NCBI GenBank assembly: GCA_006176705.1
Contig: QRFJ01000503.1
Span: forward strand, 387,089 to 451,088
DNA: 64,000 nucleotides
Direction: 5' to 3'
DNA from: Cocos nucifera
Taxonomy: Eukaryota; Streptophyta; Magnoliopsida; Arecales; Arecaceae
In this document: positions 33,641 through 46,472 of the stretch, in pieces
How the letters are laid out: each line of letters begins with the position of its first letter
How positions within the stretch are numbered: the first letter of the stretch is position 1
Notes under the pieces: model-generated
What the model was told of the DNA's origin: nothing
Database searches by the model: none
Seen by the model: only the letters and a program-made list of their open reading frames with translations
Translations under genes and position numbers: made by a program

Positions 33641-36109
33641 TGAAGGAACCAGATCTAGGATTTTAGGATTAGATATTAAAACTTTTTAGATCTAAGCAGC
33701 AAAAGATAGAAATTAATCAAATTAATTCATAAAATACTAGAAAAGATCCTAGATCTAGGAGCCAATTACATGATTATAGCATGTAATTAAATCAAAAAAA
33801 AATCAGAAGAGAATATATTGATCATATCAACATAGATCTACACGAGATCTAATATAGGTATGTAACAGGGGATCAGATCTTTATTATCTTTGCAAGTTAG
33901 ACTTTCTAACTCATTGATCTAGACTTGAGGATGTTGCTCTAAGCCGCACATGCATTCAACTTCTAAAGATTGTTCACACGAGCTCATGAACACTGATAAG
34001 AAGTTCAATACCCAAAAATCAGCATAATATGCTAGTACTGTACTGATCTTTCTTTGATGATTGATCTGAATCTTCCTTCTTCAAAAGTTTAGACCCTCCA
34101 ACAAATAAAAGAAAGAAAAGAGATTTAAGGACTTGAGATACCTCTCAAAAATCTCTAAAGAATAGAGGAAGAGGTAAAAGAAAACAATCCCAGAAGAAGA
34201 CTCTCTTCTTCTTCTTTGTTCTCTCACCTAAACACCTTGATTGGTGTCTTTAAAATTCCCATGCCCAAGATGAATTTCTTCCTAGTTTTTTCATGCCCAA
34301 AAATCCTCTCTTAGATCTGAATTTACACCAGAAATTAGGTCCAAAGGATCTTTAAATAGGGAGTTATATAGGAGTCCTTGTCTAGGTCAAATACCTAGAC
34401 AAGGTATGTCCAAATTGGGCAAGACATGGGGCGCTCAACTCTTGGGCGCTCCCTTCCTTTTTTCTATCATGGACCACCAGCAAAAGACATAAAAAACCAA
34501 CCATAAAAGCCACAAAAATCTTAGAAAAAATTTGGATAAAATTGGCACGATAAGGAAAGAGTTTTGGTTTGTTAGGATTCTATCATATAGAATTCAAAAT
34601 CAAAACTACTTACCTTTCTTTGATTTGGTCCACAACAACTTGCCAAATAAGAAAGAGAGGGGGCATGCGTGAAGATCATGGAGAAATGATTCTCCATGCA
34701 CAAAACCAAGAGAAGGGGCATGAGGTGGGCGTGCGATATAGGTGGCGCAAGGAGAGAAATCCTAGTCTTACTAGGATTCCAAATTTGACTTGGTCAAATA
34801 TAGTTTCTTAAATAAAATTAAACCAAAAATAATTAAATCTAATTAGAATAGATCTTAATCAAATTAAGAACCTAATTAAATTAGATTAAATTAAATTTAA
34901 TTTTTAATCAAATTAGAGATTGGGTTGATACAAGTCCTAATTGAATTAGGACTCATTCTTCCTTGCAATTGGCTTATCCAATAAATCAATTAAACTTAAT
35001 CTAATCAAGTCTAAACTAAATATAATTAAATTATATTTAATTAGACTTAATCTCAATCCTTTGACTTAATCAAATTAAGTCAATTAGCAATCCAATTGCT
35101 AATCGATCTTTCTACAATACTTGCACTAGATTAAATATCAATCATATTGATCGTTTAACCCTAGAACGATTCTTAATCATCGATCAACCATCCGATCAGA
35201 TCGAGAACTCTTATGTGAGTGACTTCATAAGTTTGGACCTAAGCTGGTAGCACAAAAATATATTTTTATACTAATTGAAATGATCATCTGCAATGATATC
35301 CGACGGTCGGATATGTCGAATGTGTAGAACAACATCCTTAAAACTCATATGGTTATAGTTCCATATAATTCATCCCCTTGATTAAAATACTCGTAGGACA
35401 TCTCAGAGTTTAACTGTCCACTCTGATTAGGCTATCCACATTGTATTTCAAAATATCAAATCCATCCCATGGATTATCCTGACCAAGATTTTGCTATATT
35501 GAAATATAGTGATATATTCTTCTCCAACTCTTAGAGTGGTCAAACCTATTTTAATTATACACCAACTTTACAAGTACTTGATTGTATCCAGAAGCTTTCC
35601 ATTACTAAATTAAAAATTTGATTAGTTCGGTACTAAAGCAATGTGAGTTGCTTGCAAGCTACTGAGGTGATCTCAGGTCTAAGGGATATTTATATCTACA
35701 TTCCATCAGAGCAATTTTTGACATAGAATGCTCTTAAGTTGATCACGTTTAGTGATGATGTACCCTTACATCTTATCTGTATGCCATACTAGTATATCCA
35801 TACTCCTTGATTAAGAGGATAACTAATCTATATGGCATATAGCGATCTATGCTCAATAGATGCTGTCATCCTTATTAACAACCAATCATTTGATCGTGAA
35901 CAGTTTAAGGACTAATCAATAAATTCTCTCTTTATTAAAATTAAATAGTCCTAAAAATTTTATCACAATAATAAAGTTCATTAGAAGATGTAGACTTTAT
36001 GATGAAAAATGCTAAAATATTTATTTTATTTATTAATAATCAATTATAATTATAATATAGCTTAACCATTAATAGGCTGACGATTGATTTTAGGAAATAT
36101 TTTTTAACA
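33641..36109 (-). repeat. Copia 3' LTR (left copy)
   Basis: In element orientation it starts TGTTAAAAAATATTTCC and ends GGTTCCTTCA. It matches 41,674-44,174 throughout, with many point differences, so it is not a recent insertion. Very AT-rich internal part (34,800-35,110). Confidence 0.85.
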
Positions 36110-36129
36110 ACTCTCACTTATCCTAAAGT

Positions 36130-36684
36130 CACTCAGTACAGTATCTAATATCCATCTTTGACTTGTGGTTGTCTAACTATTTTATCGCCAAGGCTTTAAT
36201 GAAGGGGTCGGTCATATTTTTTTTTTTCATCGATCTTCTGAAGGTCGACATCATCTCGATCCATGATCTTTTGGATTAGATGGAAGCGATGCAGTATATG
36301 CTTCATCCATTGGTGTACCTTCAATTTTTTCGCCTAAGCAATGGCACCAGTGCTGTCGCAGTAGAATAGGATCGGACCATCAAGGAAGAGTGCTACTTCG
36401 AGCTCGATGATAAATTTTCTTAGCCATATAGCTTTCTTCGTAGCATCTGATACTACGATATACTCCACCTCACAAACAAAATCTATCACAATATGCTGCT
36501 TGGAACTCTTCCAATAGATGGCTCCATTATTTAGGATAAAGATATAACCCAATATGCTTCTACTGTCATCATGGTTAGATTGAAAGCTGGAATCAGTAAG
36601 TCCTATAAGTTTCAGATCTGACTCGTCATAAACCAACCATTGATCTTTAGTATTTTTCAAATACTTAAGGATGGCTTTCACCAC
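36130..36684 (-). pseudogene. Copia RNase H remnant
   Basis: The frame reads VKAILKYLKNTKDQWLVY, then GLTDSSFQSNHDDSRSILGY, then GAIYWKSSKQHIVIDFVCE, then LFYCDSTGAIA. The catalytic D (GLTDSSF) and the CD of YCDSTGA are kept. The E of the usual 'EAEYIA' block reads EVEYIVV, so it is partly changed. After CDSTGAIA a stop is met, and the tail continues out of frame to about 36,130. Confidence 0.8.
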
Positions 36685-36687
36685 TTT

Positions 36688-37700
36688 TCAGTGATTCTCT
36701 CCAGAATTAGATTGGTATCTGCTTACTACTCCTAGTGAGTATGCCATATCTGATTTTGTACATATCATGACGTATATGATAGATCCCACTATCGAAGCAT
36801 ATGAAACTCTACTCATACGCTTTCTATCTTCAAAAATTATCGAACAATCCTTTTTAGAGAAAGAAATTTTATGGCCTATCGAAAGATAGTCTTTTTTAGA
36901 ATTTTCTATGTTGAACCTCTTCAGCACAATATCTATATACGTGGATTGAGATAATCCAAGCATCTTTTTAGATCTATTCCTATAGATCTTCATCCTTAGG
37001 ATGCAGGATGCTTCACCCAAGTCCTTCATGAAGAACTACGATGACAACCAAACTTTTATTTTCTATAGTGCAGAGACGTCATTCTCGATTAAAAAAATAT
37101 TATCCATGTATAAGATAAGGAATACCACTGCTGGACCATTTGCCCATTGTAAATATAGGGCTCTTCTTCATTTTTAACAAAGCCATATATTTTGATCATC
37201 TTATTAAAATGTATGTTCTAACTTCGAGATGCTTGCTTCAATCCATAAATAGATCTCTGAAGCTTGTACATCTTGAACTAATTTATGGATGTAAATTCCT
37301 CAGGTTGTATCATATACACCTCTTCGATCAGCTATTCATTCAAAAAAGCTGTTTTCACATTCATCTGCCAGATCTCATAATCTAGATGGATAGTTATCGT
37401 AAGCATTATTCGAATGAATTTGAGCATTACTATAGAGAAGAACATCTCATCATAGTCAATACCAAAATATTAACGATATTTTTTGGTAATCAGATGAGCT
37501 TTATAGATCTCCACCTTTCCTTCTGTACCTCTTTTTCTCTTGAAGATCCATTTACACCCAATAAATTTAACCCCATAGGATGGGTTAACCAATGTCCACA
37601 CATCATTGATCTTCATGGACTGCATCTCGAATTTCATGGCCTCAAGCCATTTCTCAGAATCAGGTATTTGCATTGCATCCATATAGGTAATCAGATTCTC
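36688..37700 (-). pseudogene. Copia reverse transcriptase remnant
   Basis: The N-terminal block at 37,470-37,682 reads EKWLEAMKFEMQSMKINDVW. The middle near 37,095-37,135 reads YMDNIFLI where copia RTs have Y-x-DD, so the second catalytic aspartate is asparagine. The C-terminal block (36,688-37,029) reads MKDLGEASCILRMKIYRNRS and GSIIYVMICTKSDMAYSLG. Frame breaks lie between these blocks. Together with the D-to-N change the enzyme would be inactive. Confidence 0.8.
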
Positions 37701-38338
37701 ATCGTTCTCATTGAGTTTGATGGGATCACCATCCTAAATCAAAAAATCATAGTATCTATCCGGTTAATGCGGTACTCTACCAGATCATCCTAATAGTATG
37801 GGTACATTGGGTTCTAAATTTGATCTAATCAAATCCGATTCAGGTTCAACTACTCAAGTCGATCTTTCTACCTATTGAACTTCGTCAAGTTCAATCTTAG
37901 AGGCAATAGTTCCTTCACCAAGAAACTTTTTTTCTAAAAAAATTGCTTTAAGGCTGACGAACACTTTTTGTTCAACAGCATGGTAGAAAATATATTCTTT
38001 GATCTTTTGGGTACCTTATGAATGTGTACTTGTCAGACCTAGGTCCAAGTTTATCTATGATTAACCGCTTCACATAAGCCGAGCACCTTCAGACCTTAAG
38101 GTGTGAAAGTACTGGCTTACGTCCTATCCATATCTAATATAAAATTTTAATTATAGACTTACTTGAAATCTTATTTAACATATAGCAAGCCGATTGGAGT
38201 ATATATCCTCAAAAGAATATCAGTAAGTTGGCAAAATATTTTAATACTCTTTTTAGTTTATTTTTCTACTTCACTTCGAAATTATTTGAATATTTCAAAT
38301 GAATCCAACTTGTGTTTCATCAGATAGATATATTTATA

Positions 38339-38557
38339 TCAGGATAGATCATCTATGAAAGTGATGAAGTAGGAATATCCATCTCTAGTACTTATGCTCA
38401 TTGGTCCACATACATCAATATGTACTAGACTTAAGAGCTCAGTAACTCTCTCACCTTTTTTAATAAAAGATGACTTGGTTATTTTACCAAGAAGATAAGA
38501 TTCATAGGTTGGAAGTGATTCATAATCACTTTCTTCGAGGATTTTCTCTTGAGTCAA
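38339..38557 (-). pseudogene. Copia integrase N-terminal remnant
   Basis: The frame reads LLGKITKSSFIKKGERVTEL, then LVHIDVCGPMSISTRDGYS, then FITFIDDLS, matching the GAG-pre-integrase/integrase core start of copia elements. The first catalytic D (HIDVCGPM) is kept. The rest of the core (37,700-38,330) is out of frame and poorly preserved. Confidence 0.8.
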
Positions 38558-38786
38558 TCTATTTATCTTGTTCTTGTTTATATGACCTAGCCTACAGTAC
38601 CATAAGTAGATATTAGATACACTATCTAATTTAGGATGCTTGTCAGTTAAATAAACTACATTAACAGATTATGATAGCATGTACACACCATTATTCAAAT
38701 ATCCAAAAAAAATAGTAATACCATTCATAATGATATTATAAAATTATTTTTTATTAAAATTTTATAATTATCTTTGGTCAAAAGGC

Positions 38787-39180
38787 CTACAGAAATGACA
38801 TTAAAAAAAAATTAGAATAAAAATAATAATTATTAAGAATAATAGTATGAAACTTAAATACAAGTTTTAAGATTTCTAATGCTAGAACTAGAACTGATTT
38901 TTCATCTGCAATGTTCAAAAATCTCTCACCTTGCTCGAATCTCCTACTGACCTGCAATCCCTGCAACGAATTACAAATATAGTAAGGACTATCGATATAC
39001 AATATCGAGTCAGTAATATCATAAATAAAAAAATTATAAGGAGTTATCATATAAATACCTTGTTCAGCAATAACTTGCTTCTTTCTTTGTCTATTTGAAT
39101 CTAGGATGGCAATGTACTGAGGACAGTTTCTCTTCTAGTACTCCCACTTCTTGCAAAAGAAGCATTTAGTTTGATTCTTA
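38787..39180 (-). pseudogene. Copia gag zinc knuckle and protease remnant
   Basis: Near 39,120-39,170 a degraded knuckle reads CFFCKKWEY then, after a stop, KRNC; the expected histidine is tyrosine. The frame at 38,787-39,050 reads YYICNSLQGLQVSRRF, matching the sequence just after the copia protease active site. The catalytic D-S-G itself is lost (ILYIDSPYYICNS, so D-S-P). Confidence 0.6.
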
Positions 39181-39187
39181 TCGAACT

Positions 39188-39835
39188 TTATCTTTCTGAT
39201 CTGATCCTACACAGATATCCCAGCCTGAACTTATACCTTCTTATCCTTTTTTTCTTTTCTTTCTTAAAGGGTCGAAAACTAGAAGCAGAATCCCCCACTA
39301 AGTTCATTGACTCCTTATGGAGTTGGTGATCATTTTCAAAATTTTGAAGTAACCTCAGTAACCCGTGGTAGTTTACTTTAGGCTTTGTCATTCTATAATG
39401 AGTGAGGAATGAAAGATAGGACTTGGATAGTGAGTTCAGTATTACATCTTTTCCAAGCTGCTCATGCAAGAAAAAATTGAGCTTGCTCAAATGCTCAATC
39501 AGCTCGATCATGTACAGTACATGATCAATGATAGAAGCTCCATCTCACATCCTAGCATTGAAGATGGCATAACTAGTCTTGTGCCTCTCAACATCATTGG
39601 GCATACTACAAGAATCCTCCAATACTTGAAGTATATCTTTTGGCTGAGCCATCTCAAATCTGTGACTAAACTCGTCGCTCATGGCTATCAGCATAATACA
39701 GTGCATCGTGGTTCGATCACTGAGCCACTTCTGGTAAGTATCTTTAACTATTCCACATGCATTGAAAGCTAGCTTCTCAGATGCCGAATTTGTCAACACA
39801 TACAAGATCTGTTCATGCTCCAAGACTATCTTCAA
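39188..39835 (-). pseudogene. Copia gag remnant
   Basis: Two adjacent frames. The right one (39,545-39,835) begins MKIVLEHEQILYVLTN and contains RFEMAQPKDILQVLEDSC. The left one (39,188-39,511) has MIELIEHLSKLNFFLHEQLG and a basic tail (KKEKKKRIRRYKF). This is the copia capsid (UBN2/gag-polypeptide) layout. A frame break near 39,530 separates them. Confidence 0.75.
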
Positions 39836-41658
39836 TTTTTGGTATCAGCTATCGAAGTTGGGCCTACCAACTTATCATTGTCTAACAATGATCAGAGCAA
39901 AAGAGAAGCGGCCATATCTGTACAAAGAAAAATCAAAATCTAATTAGTAATTGATTCATTAAATTTAAAGATTTATATTTTAATCAAAAGATTCTTTCAC
40001 TATTTTATTCAAATTGATAGCCTCTATCTCTAATTTATGAAATTATCCTAATTTTTTAGTAGGTACCAGAATCCACATGGACTGCATACAAACCCAATTT
40101 TGGTTGGTCAATCCATGTACATCTAAGGATAGATTCATAATCAATTATTTCTTTAAATAATTTTTAGTAATTTAATTTTTGCCCCAATCCCTAATCGATA
40201 GACTTTGGCCTCCATTGAAAAGATTTGGTAAGATTCAACCATTAACATGATCATACTTGGGAGGCTATGATCTAGTTATCACCATAACTATTTTATTTTA
40301 AAGATCTAATAATTTTAGAAAATTTAATTGATTTGATTTTAGAAGGAAGAAAGTTAGATGAATCTACTTCTCATGATCCTCCCACTGACTTCACCGAGTC
40401 AGCTTAAGGAAGATCATTAATAGGCTGGTCTAAGAGTACTTAAATCAGTCACACTGATTTACCTAGCTGACATGGGTCAGCTCGAATTATCAAGTGATCT
40501 GATCAAAACATAATCTTACGAAAAAGATCAGGTAAGTGAGATCTGTGGGAGGGTCTACCAAAGCTTGCCTTAGATACCGTAAAAAATGATCAGATAAACA
40601 GACTATCAATTAAAGACCATCGATCTAAAATGTCAGACTTATCTTAGATATTAACTAATTTAATTAGCCTCGATTAGATTAATCTAATAGTTCATGCTAG
40701 ACCACGTAGCCAAGAATCAAGTCCATCTTAGATCTCGTTAAAGACATGGATTTGACCAACTATAACTATTATAATTGATTTAGAGAATCCTTGATCTAAT
40801 CTAAGATAATAATTGATTAGATTTAATCAATTCTCTAATTAAGTTCATTCTTTAATCTAACCGTAGGTCTAACCTAATTAATGGACCTAATTCTCACTAA
40901 CTTATTAATCCAATGTGTTATGATTTGTGTCTTAGGATCTTCAATTCATAATCCTAGATCCTAATCAAATAACTTTTTAATTCTTAATTAAATTTTGGAT
41001 TGAGGGTTGGGGTTTGACTTTTCAAAAATAATTTTTATGTTTGTAAAATATTTTTACAATATGATTCTACCAACCAAGTTGTATGTTTGATTCATAATCA
41101 ATATGCAAGTAAAATAAACATGAAACTACTTTAGATCTAATCTAAATAGGTTCATGTAATTAAAACCACTTCAATTTCAATCAATCATAAATTATCTTAG
41201 ATCAAATCTAATATATTTATGATAATTAAAAATTAGATTAAAATATTTTTAATTAGATCATAAAATTTTTTAGATCTAATCTAAAATTTTATAATCAAGA
41301 TTTTAGATTAGCACATACTAGGATAACCTCTTCACTATAAGGAATAAACCTTACAGTAGGATAATCTTATAATCAGTCTGTGCAATCTAAAATATTTATT
41401 TTTAGATTTAAAATTCTTTTAAAACTAATAAATTATAAATAAAATTAAATTATATCTAATAAATTTATAATTAGTAACAGATCTATAGGAACTAGGATAA
41501 TCTCTCCACTATATGGGGTAAACCTTATAGCAGGATAACCTTATATCAGTTCATGTGATTAATTTTTTTTAAATTTTAAATTTAATTATTAAATTTTAAA
41601 TTAGATCTAATCTAAAAATAATATAAGTATGCACCATTAATCATGTAATAATGAATCT
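39836..41658 (-). other. Copia 5' leader, noncoding
   Basis: 1.8 kb between primer site and gag, AT-rich and without long ORFs. It contains two related ~85-bp segments (41,308-41,390 and 41,476-41,560), each with 'aggataa', 'cactata', 'aaaccttacag/atag' and 'aggata' in the same order. A long leader is also known from BARE-type elements. Confidence 0.6.
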
Positions 41659-41671
41659 GGCTCTGATACCA
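41659..41671 (-). other. Copia primer-binding site (tRNA-iMet type)
   Basis: TGGTATCAGAGCC on the minus strand, two bases from the right LTR. It is complementary to the 3' end of plant initiator methionine tRNA. Confidence 0.85.
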
Positions 41672-41673
41672 AT

Positions 41674-44174
41674 TGAAGGAACCAGATCTAGAATTTCAGA
41701 ATTAGATCTTGAAACTTTTCAGATCTAAATAATAAAAAATAAAAATTAATTAAATTAATTTATAAAATATTTAAAAAAAATTTAGATCTAGGATCCTATT
41801 ATATAATTATTATATATAATTAAATTAAAAATTAAAAAAATATATTAGAAGAGAATATGTTGACCATATCAATATAGATCTACACTAGATCTAATACTGG
41901 TATGTAACAAAGGATCGGATCTTTATTACTTTTGCAAGTTAGACTTTCTAACTCATTGATCTGAGCTTGAGGATGTTGCTCTGAGCCGCATATGTATTTG
42001 ACCTCTAAAGGTTATTCACACGAGCCCACGAACATGGATTAGAAGTTCGATGCCCGAAAATCAGCACAGTATGCTAATACTATGCTAATCCTTCTTCGAC
42101 GGTCGATCTGGATCTTTCTTTTTCAAAATTTTAGACTCTCCAACAAATAGAAGAAAGGGAAGAGATTTAAGGACTTGAGACATCTCTCAAAAATCTCTAA
42201 AGAATGGAGGAAGAGGTAGAAGAAAATAATTCCAAAAGAAGATCCTCTTCTTATTCTTTGTTCTCTCACTTAGATATCTTGATTGGTGTCTTTAAAATTC
42301 TCAAGCCCAAGATGAATTTCTTCCTGATTTTCTCACACCCAAAAATCCTCTCTTAGATTTGAATTCACACCAGAAATCAGGTCCAAAGACCCTTTCAATA
42401 GGGAGTTATGTAGGGGTCCTTTTCTAGATCAAATACCTAGATAAGGTATATCCAAATTGGGCAAAACTTGGGGCGCTCAACTCTTGGGTGCCCCTCCCTT
42501 TTTTCTATCATGGACTACTAGCAAAGGACACACAAAACCAACCATAAAAGCCATGAAAATCTTAAAAAAAATCTAGATAAAATTGGCGCCATAAGGGAAG
42601 AGTTTTGGTTTGTTAGAATTTCAGCATATAGAATTCAAAATCAAAACTACTTACCTTCCTATGATTTGGTCAACAACAACTTATCAAATAAGAGAGAGAA
42701 GGAGAGAGGGGGCGTGTATAAAGATCATAAAGAAAGGATTCTCCATGCACAAAACCAAGACAAGGGGCATGGGGTTGGGAGTGGGATATAGGTGGCATAA
42801 GGAGAGGAATCCTAGTCTTATTAGGATTCCAAATTTGACTTGGTCAAATATGATTTCTCAAACCAAATTATATCAGAAATAATTGAACTCAATTAAAATA
42901 GATCTTAATCTAATTAAGAATCTAATTAAATTAAATTAAATTAGATTTAAATTTAATTTAATTTTTAATCAAATTAGAGATTGGGTTGATACAAGTCCTA
43001 ATTGAACTAGGACTCGTTCTTTCTTGCAATTGACTTATCCAATAAATCAATTAGACTTGATCCAATCAAGTCTAAATCAAATTTAATTAAATTATATTTA
43101 ATTAAACTTAATCTTAGCCTTCTGACTTAATCAAATTAAGTTAATTAGTTATTCAATTGTTAATCGATCCTTCTGCAATACTTGCACTAGGTTAAACATC
43201 AATCGTATTGATCGTTTAACCCTAGAACGATTTTTAATCATCGATCAACCATTTGATTAGATTGAGAACTCTTATGTATGTGATCTCATAGGTCTGAATC
43301 TAAGTCAGTAGCATAGAAATAAATTTTTATATCAATCGAAGTGACTATCTAACAATGGTATCCAACGATCGAATAGGTTGAATGTGTAGAACAACATCCT
43401 TAGAACCCATATGGATATAGTTTTAATATAATTCATTCTCTTAATCAAAATGCTTATAGGATACCTTAGAGTTTAACTACCAATCATGATTAGGCTATCC
43501 ATATTGTATTTCAAAATATCAAATCCATCCCGTGGATTATCCTGGCCAATATTTTGCTATATTGAAATATAGTGATACATTGTTCTCCAATTTTTTGAGT
43601 GGTCAATTCCATCTTGATCACACATCGACTTCATAAGTACTTGACTGTGCCCAAAAGTCTTTCGTTACTGAATTAAAAATTCAGTTAGTCCGGTATCAAA
43701 GCACAGTGAGTTGCTTGCATGCCACTGAGGTGATCTCAGGTCCAAGAAATACTTATACCTATATCCTATCAGAGCAACTTTTGATAGCAGAATGCTCTGA
43801 AGTTGATCACATTCAGTGATATTGTACTCTTATATCTTACATGTATGCCATACTAGTATCTCAATACTCTTTGATTAAGAGGATAACTAACCTATATAGC
43901 ATACAGTGACCTATGCTCGATAGACATTGTTGTCCTTATTAATAGTCTATCATTTGATCATGAACAGTTTAAGAACTAATCGATAAATCTTTTTTTTATC
44001 GAAACTAAATAGTTCTAAGGACTTCATCATAACAATGAAGTTCATTAGAAAATATAGACTTTATGATAAAAAATATTAAAATATTTATTTTATTTATTAA
44101 TAAATTAATTATAGTTATAATATAGCTCAACCGTCAATAAGTTGACAATCGATTTTGGAACACATTTTCTAATA
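41674..44174 (-). repeat. Copia 5' LTR (right copy)
   Basis: Matches 33,641-36,109. The outer terminus reads TATTAGAAAATG in element orientation where the other LTR reads TGTTAAAAAATA, so the TG end is mutated or the last five bases are TSD. The true end is 44,169 or 44,174. Confidence 0.85.
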
Positions 44175-44930
44175 TCTTCCTTAGATGCCTTTGATGTTTC
44201 CCACATAAACCTCCTTGCACCTTGGACAACCTATGCCCATGAATGATTGTGATCCGCTCCTTTTCCATTATTTCGATCCACAAAGTGTCGCAATGGTGAA
44301 GGATGTGATCCCTTATCTGCTTGATCTCTGACCCTCCTTATCTCTGGAGATGCTTTTCCATTGGCCCCCAAGGGACGTGGCCCCATCAAGTTCTTCTTCA
44401 GTGGTGAAGGATGCGATCCCTTCTCCACCTAAACTCTGACCCTCCTTGCCTCTAGAGATGATTTCCTACTAGCAACCACTGGATCTAGCCCTGATGAGGT
44501 TTGCTTCAACTTCCCACCTTACCCTGCAAGGAGATCGAATGAAACCCTAATCAAAGATTTCCCCTTTTCGCTGATATCACTCCAACAAAGCAGAGTGAAG
44601 CTTCACATTGGCTCTTCCCACCTTTTCCCTACCTTTCGAGAGGTTTAGGCTGAACTCTAAGATTCTCCTTTTCCTTCTCTGCTCTTATCAAACCCTCCTC
44701 ACACCTTCTCTACTCTTTCTTGCTCTTTTGTACAAGCACCTTCACATTGGCTTGACTAGACCTTGGTTGAGGCTAACTAGGTTACAGTGGGATGAAAACA
44801 TTCTTCAGTTGATAGCGGATAAGGCTTTGGACTTGGCCATTTTTTTCTTCCCCTCTCACTCCCTTCATTCTCTTCAATCAATGTTGGTCATTAAGGGATC
44901 AAAGATGTAGAGGCAACAGATTAGTCGAGT
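44175..44930 (-). mobile_element. Probable LINE 5' part, separated by the copia insertion
   Basis: This flank has higher GC than its surroundings and reads on the minus strand as a short frame with two 'KGSHPSPL' repeats (44,231-44,428). The DNA shows two ~107-bp tandem units near 44,290 and 44,400 ('ggtgaaggatgtgatccctt' and a near copy). Being next to the copia element whose left flank is LINE ORF1, it is most simply the LINE 5'-UTR/ORF1 start. No domain proves it. Confidence 0.45.
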
Positions 44931-45499
44931 CTGAAAGCTAGGAGACAAAAATGTTCAACAAATATAAAATTAATAATTAAAAAAATATAAATAGAATACT
45001 TGATTATCATCTAGTCAATAAATTGAGAGACATATTTATATCACATTCATTAAGTAGCAAGAATTTGGCTTGGGCTCAGCTCAAGAAAAGCTCCTTGATT
45101 TGAAGCTTAACAAACTAAGCTTAAATTAGCAAAATAAACTTGAATTTTAACTTAAGTCATGTTGAAATTCTAAACCATCTCAATTAAGCTTTGCCTAGTG
45201 AGGCTGGAATATACTTATATAATGTACCATGATATATATTTTATACAATACAATAAACTATATAATTACATATTATAATACATAGTATATATTGGACTAT
45301 TGGATAAAGTTTTAATAGATTTTTTATATTTTTTGAAATAATTAAATTTGAATTCGGATCTAAACTAGAATTTGAGTTCAGCATGATTTAATTGGGATTT
45401 AATTCAAGTTTGAACCGAGCTTATCAAGCTAAGAAAATATGGCTCATATTTGGCTCAATTCAATCTTAATCTAATATTAAGAATTAAGATTAAAATAAT
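44931..45499. other. AT-rich spacer, nothing recognised
   Basis: AT-rich DNA between the probable LINE 5' end and the Tat LTR; no ORF or repeat boundary seen. Confidence 0.5.
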
Positions 45500-46058
45500 T
45501 ATTATAGTGGTAATGTGAATGTCTCGGATTGAGCTGTTCGATGCTTGGATTGCCTCAGATTGGCATCAGGATACCAGTATTCCAAGGTCGTAATGCCTCA
45601 TGCACTCTCTTCCGACTCGCAAAGCAATCCGAAGCACTTTGCCAATCCCAATAATTTTATTCCATGATAAACAATAATGCAGCTATGATCCAACCATAAT
45701 CAAGCTATTTTTCACTAAATCAGAAATAGTAAAAGTAAATAAAAAATTTCAACCATACCAACGATAATCTTTCTATCCTAAAAAATGGCCACGATCTTGC
45801 AATAACGTGATTAGTGGAATGATATAACAACCACAAATATCCTTCTACAAATAGGAAAAGCCCTAAGGATCAAGGTAAGCAAAAAAATCTCTCTAAGAGA
45901 ACATGTTATTGCTCATTGTTCTCTTCTGACATGAGCATTAGAGAGTCCTCGCTGGAGTCAAATCCTCTGGCTTGGACTTTATTTTACAGGTCACTCCAGC
46001 ATCTCCTGCGAGAAGCCGACCGCTCTGCTCCTGAAGCAAATTATTTTAAGCAGCAACA
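45500..46058 (+). repeat. Tat element 5' LTR
   Basis: About 559 bp, start TATTATAGTGGTAATG (3' copy: TGTTACGATGGTAATG), so the TG end has decayed. It ends ...cagcaaca near 46,058. A TATA-like 'acaaatagg' is at 45,845. Matches 63,645-64,000 along its first ~350 bp. Confidence 0.8.
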
Positions 46059-46472
46059 GATAGAGAAAGGATCTTACATTCAAACATGCCACCTATAAAG
46101 ATATCTTCGTGCCTCATGGATGCCACCACCTCCCATCAGATGGAGCTTAAAGGCGACGACCTCGCCTAGCCCTCAACGGTAGAAGTTTCTCCACCTCTTC
46201 AATCGATCCCTGTGACGATGGATCAATTCAACCTGCTCCTTCAGTAGGTTAATACATTGACAACTGTCCTTTAAGTAGTCCAAAACACTCTTATGCCCCC
46301 TCCTACGGTGCCACAGTCGAGTCAGATTGTCTCAATCCCTGCACCTCCCTCGATGGTGCAGCCTGTTCCTCCTCCGATGGTCCTGACTACACCCCTTATC
46401 ACGATACCACCTCAACTGCCGACCTCCAATCTACAATCATAGGCCGATCCTCTTCGGATATTTTTTCAAAGT

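Larger units (their letters stand above)
33641..44174 (-). mobile_element. Ty1/copia retrotransposon, Angela-like, degenerate
   Basis: Two long related LTRs (33,641-36,109 and 41,674-44,174, about 2.5 kb each) flank a 5.6-kb interior coding on the minus strand. Reading leftward from the right LTR: primer site TGGTATCAGAGCC (tRNA-iMet; 41,659-41,671), a ~1.8 kb leader, gag, protease, integrase, RT and RNase H, then a purine-rich tract (36,110-36,125) before the left LTR. INT before RT is the copia order. Long LTRs and RNase H wording (DSSFQSNHDDSRSILGYIF) fit the Angela/BARE group, with Tork as the alternative. It lies inside the LINE. The outer TSD is ambiguous (TAATA at 33,636-33,640 and 44,170-44,174). 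Confidence 0.85.

Noticed and set aside
34569..34811. 80-codon plus-strand ORF, with a near copy at 42,610
   Set aside because: Both copies are the same part of the copia LTRs; antisense noncoding DNA.
36110..39835. An endogenous plant pararetrovirus
   Set aside because: Integrase and gag motifs, LTRs and an iMet primer site identify a copia retrotransposon; no movement-protein or coat motifs were seen.
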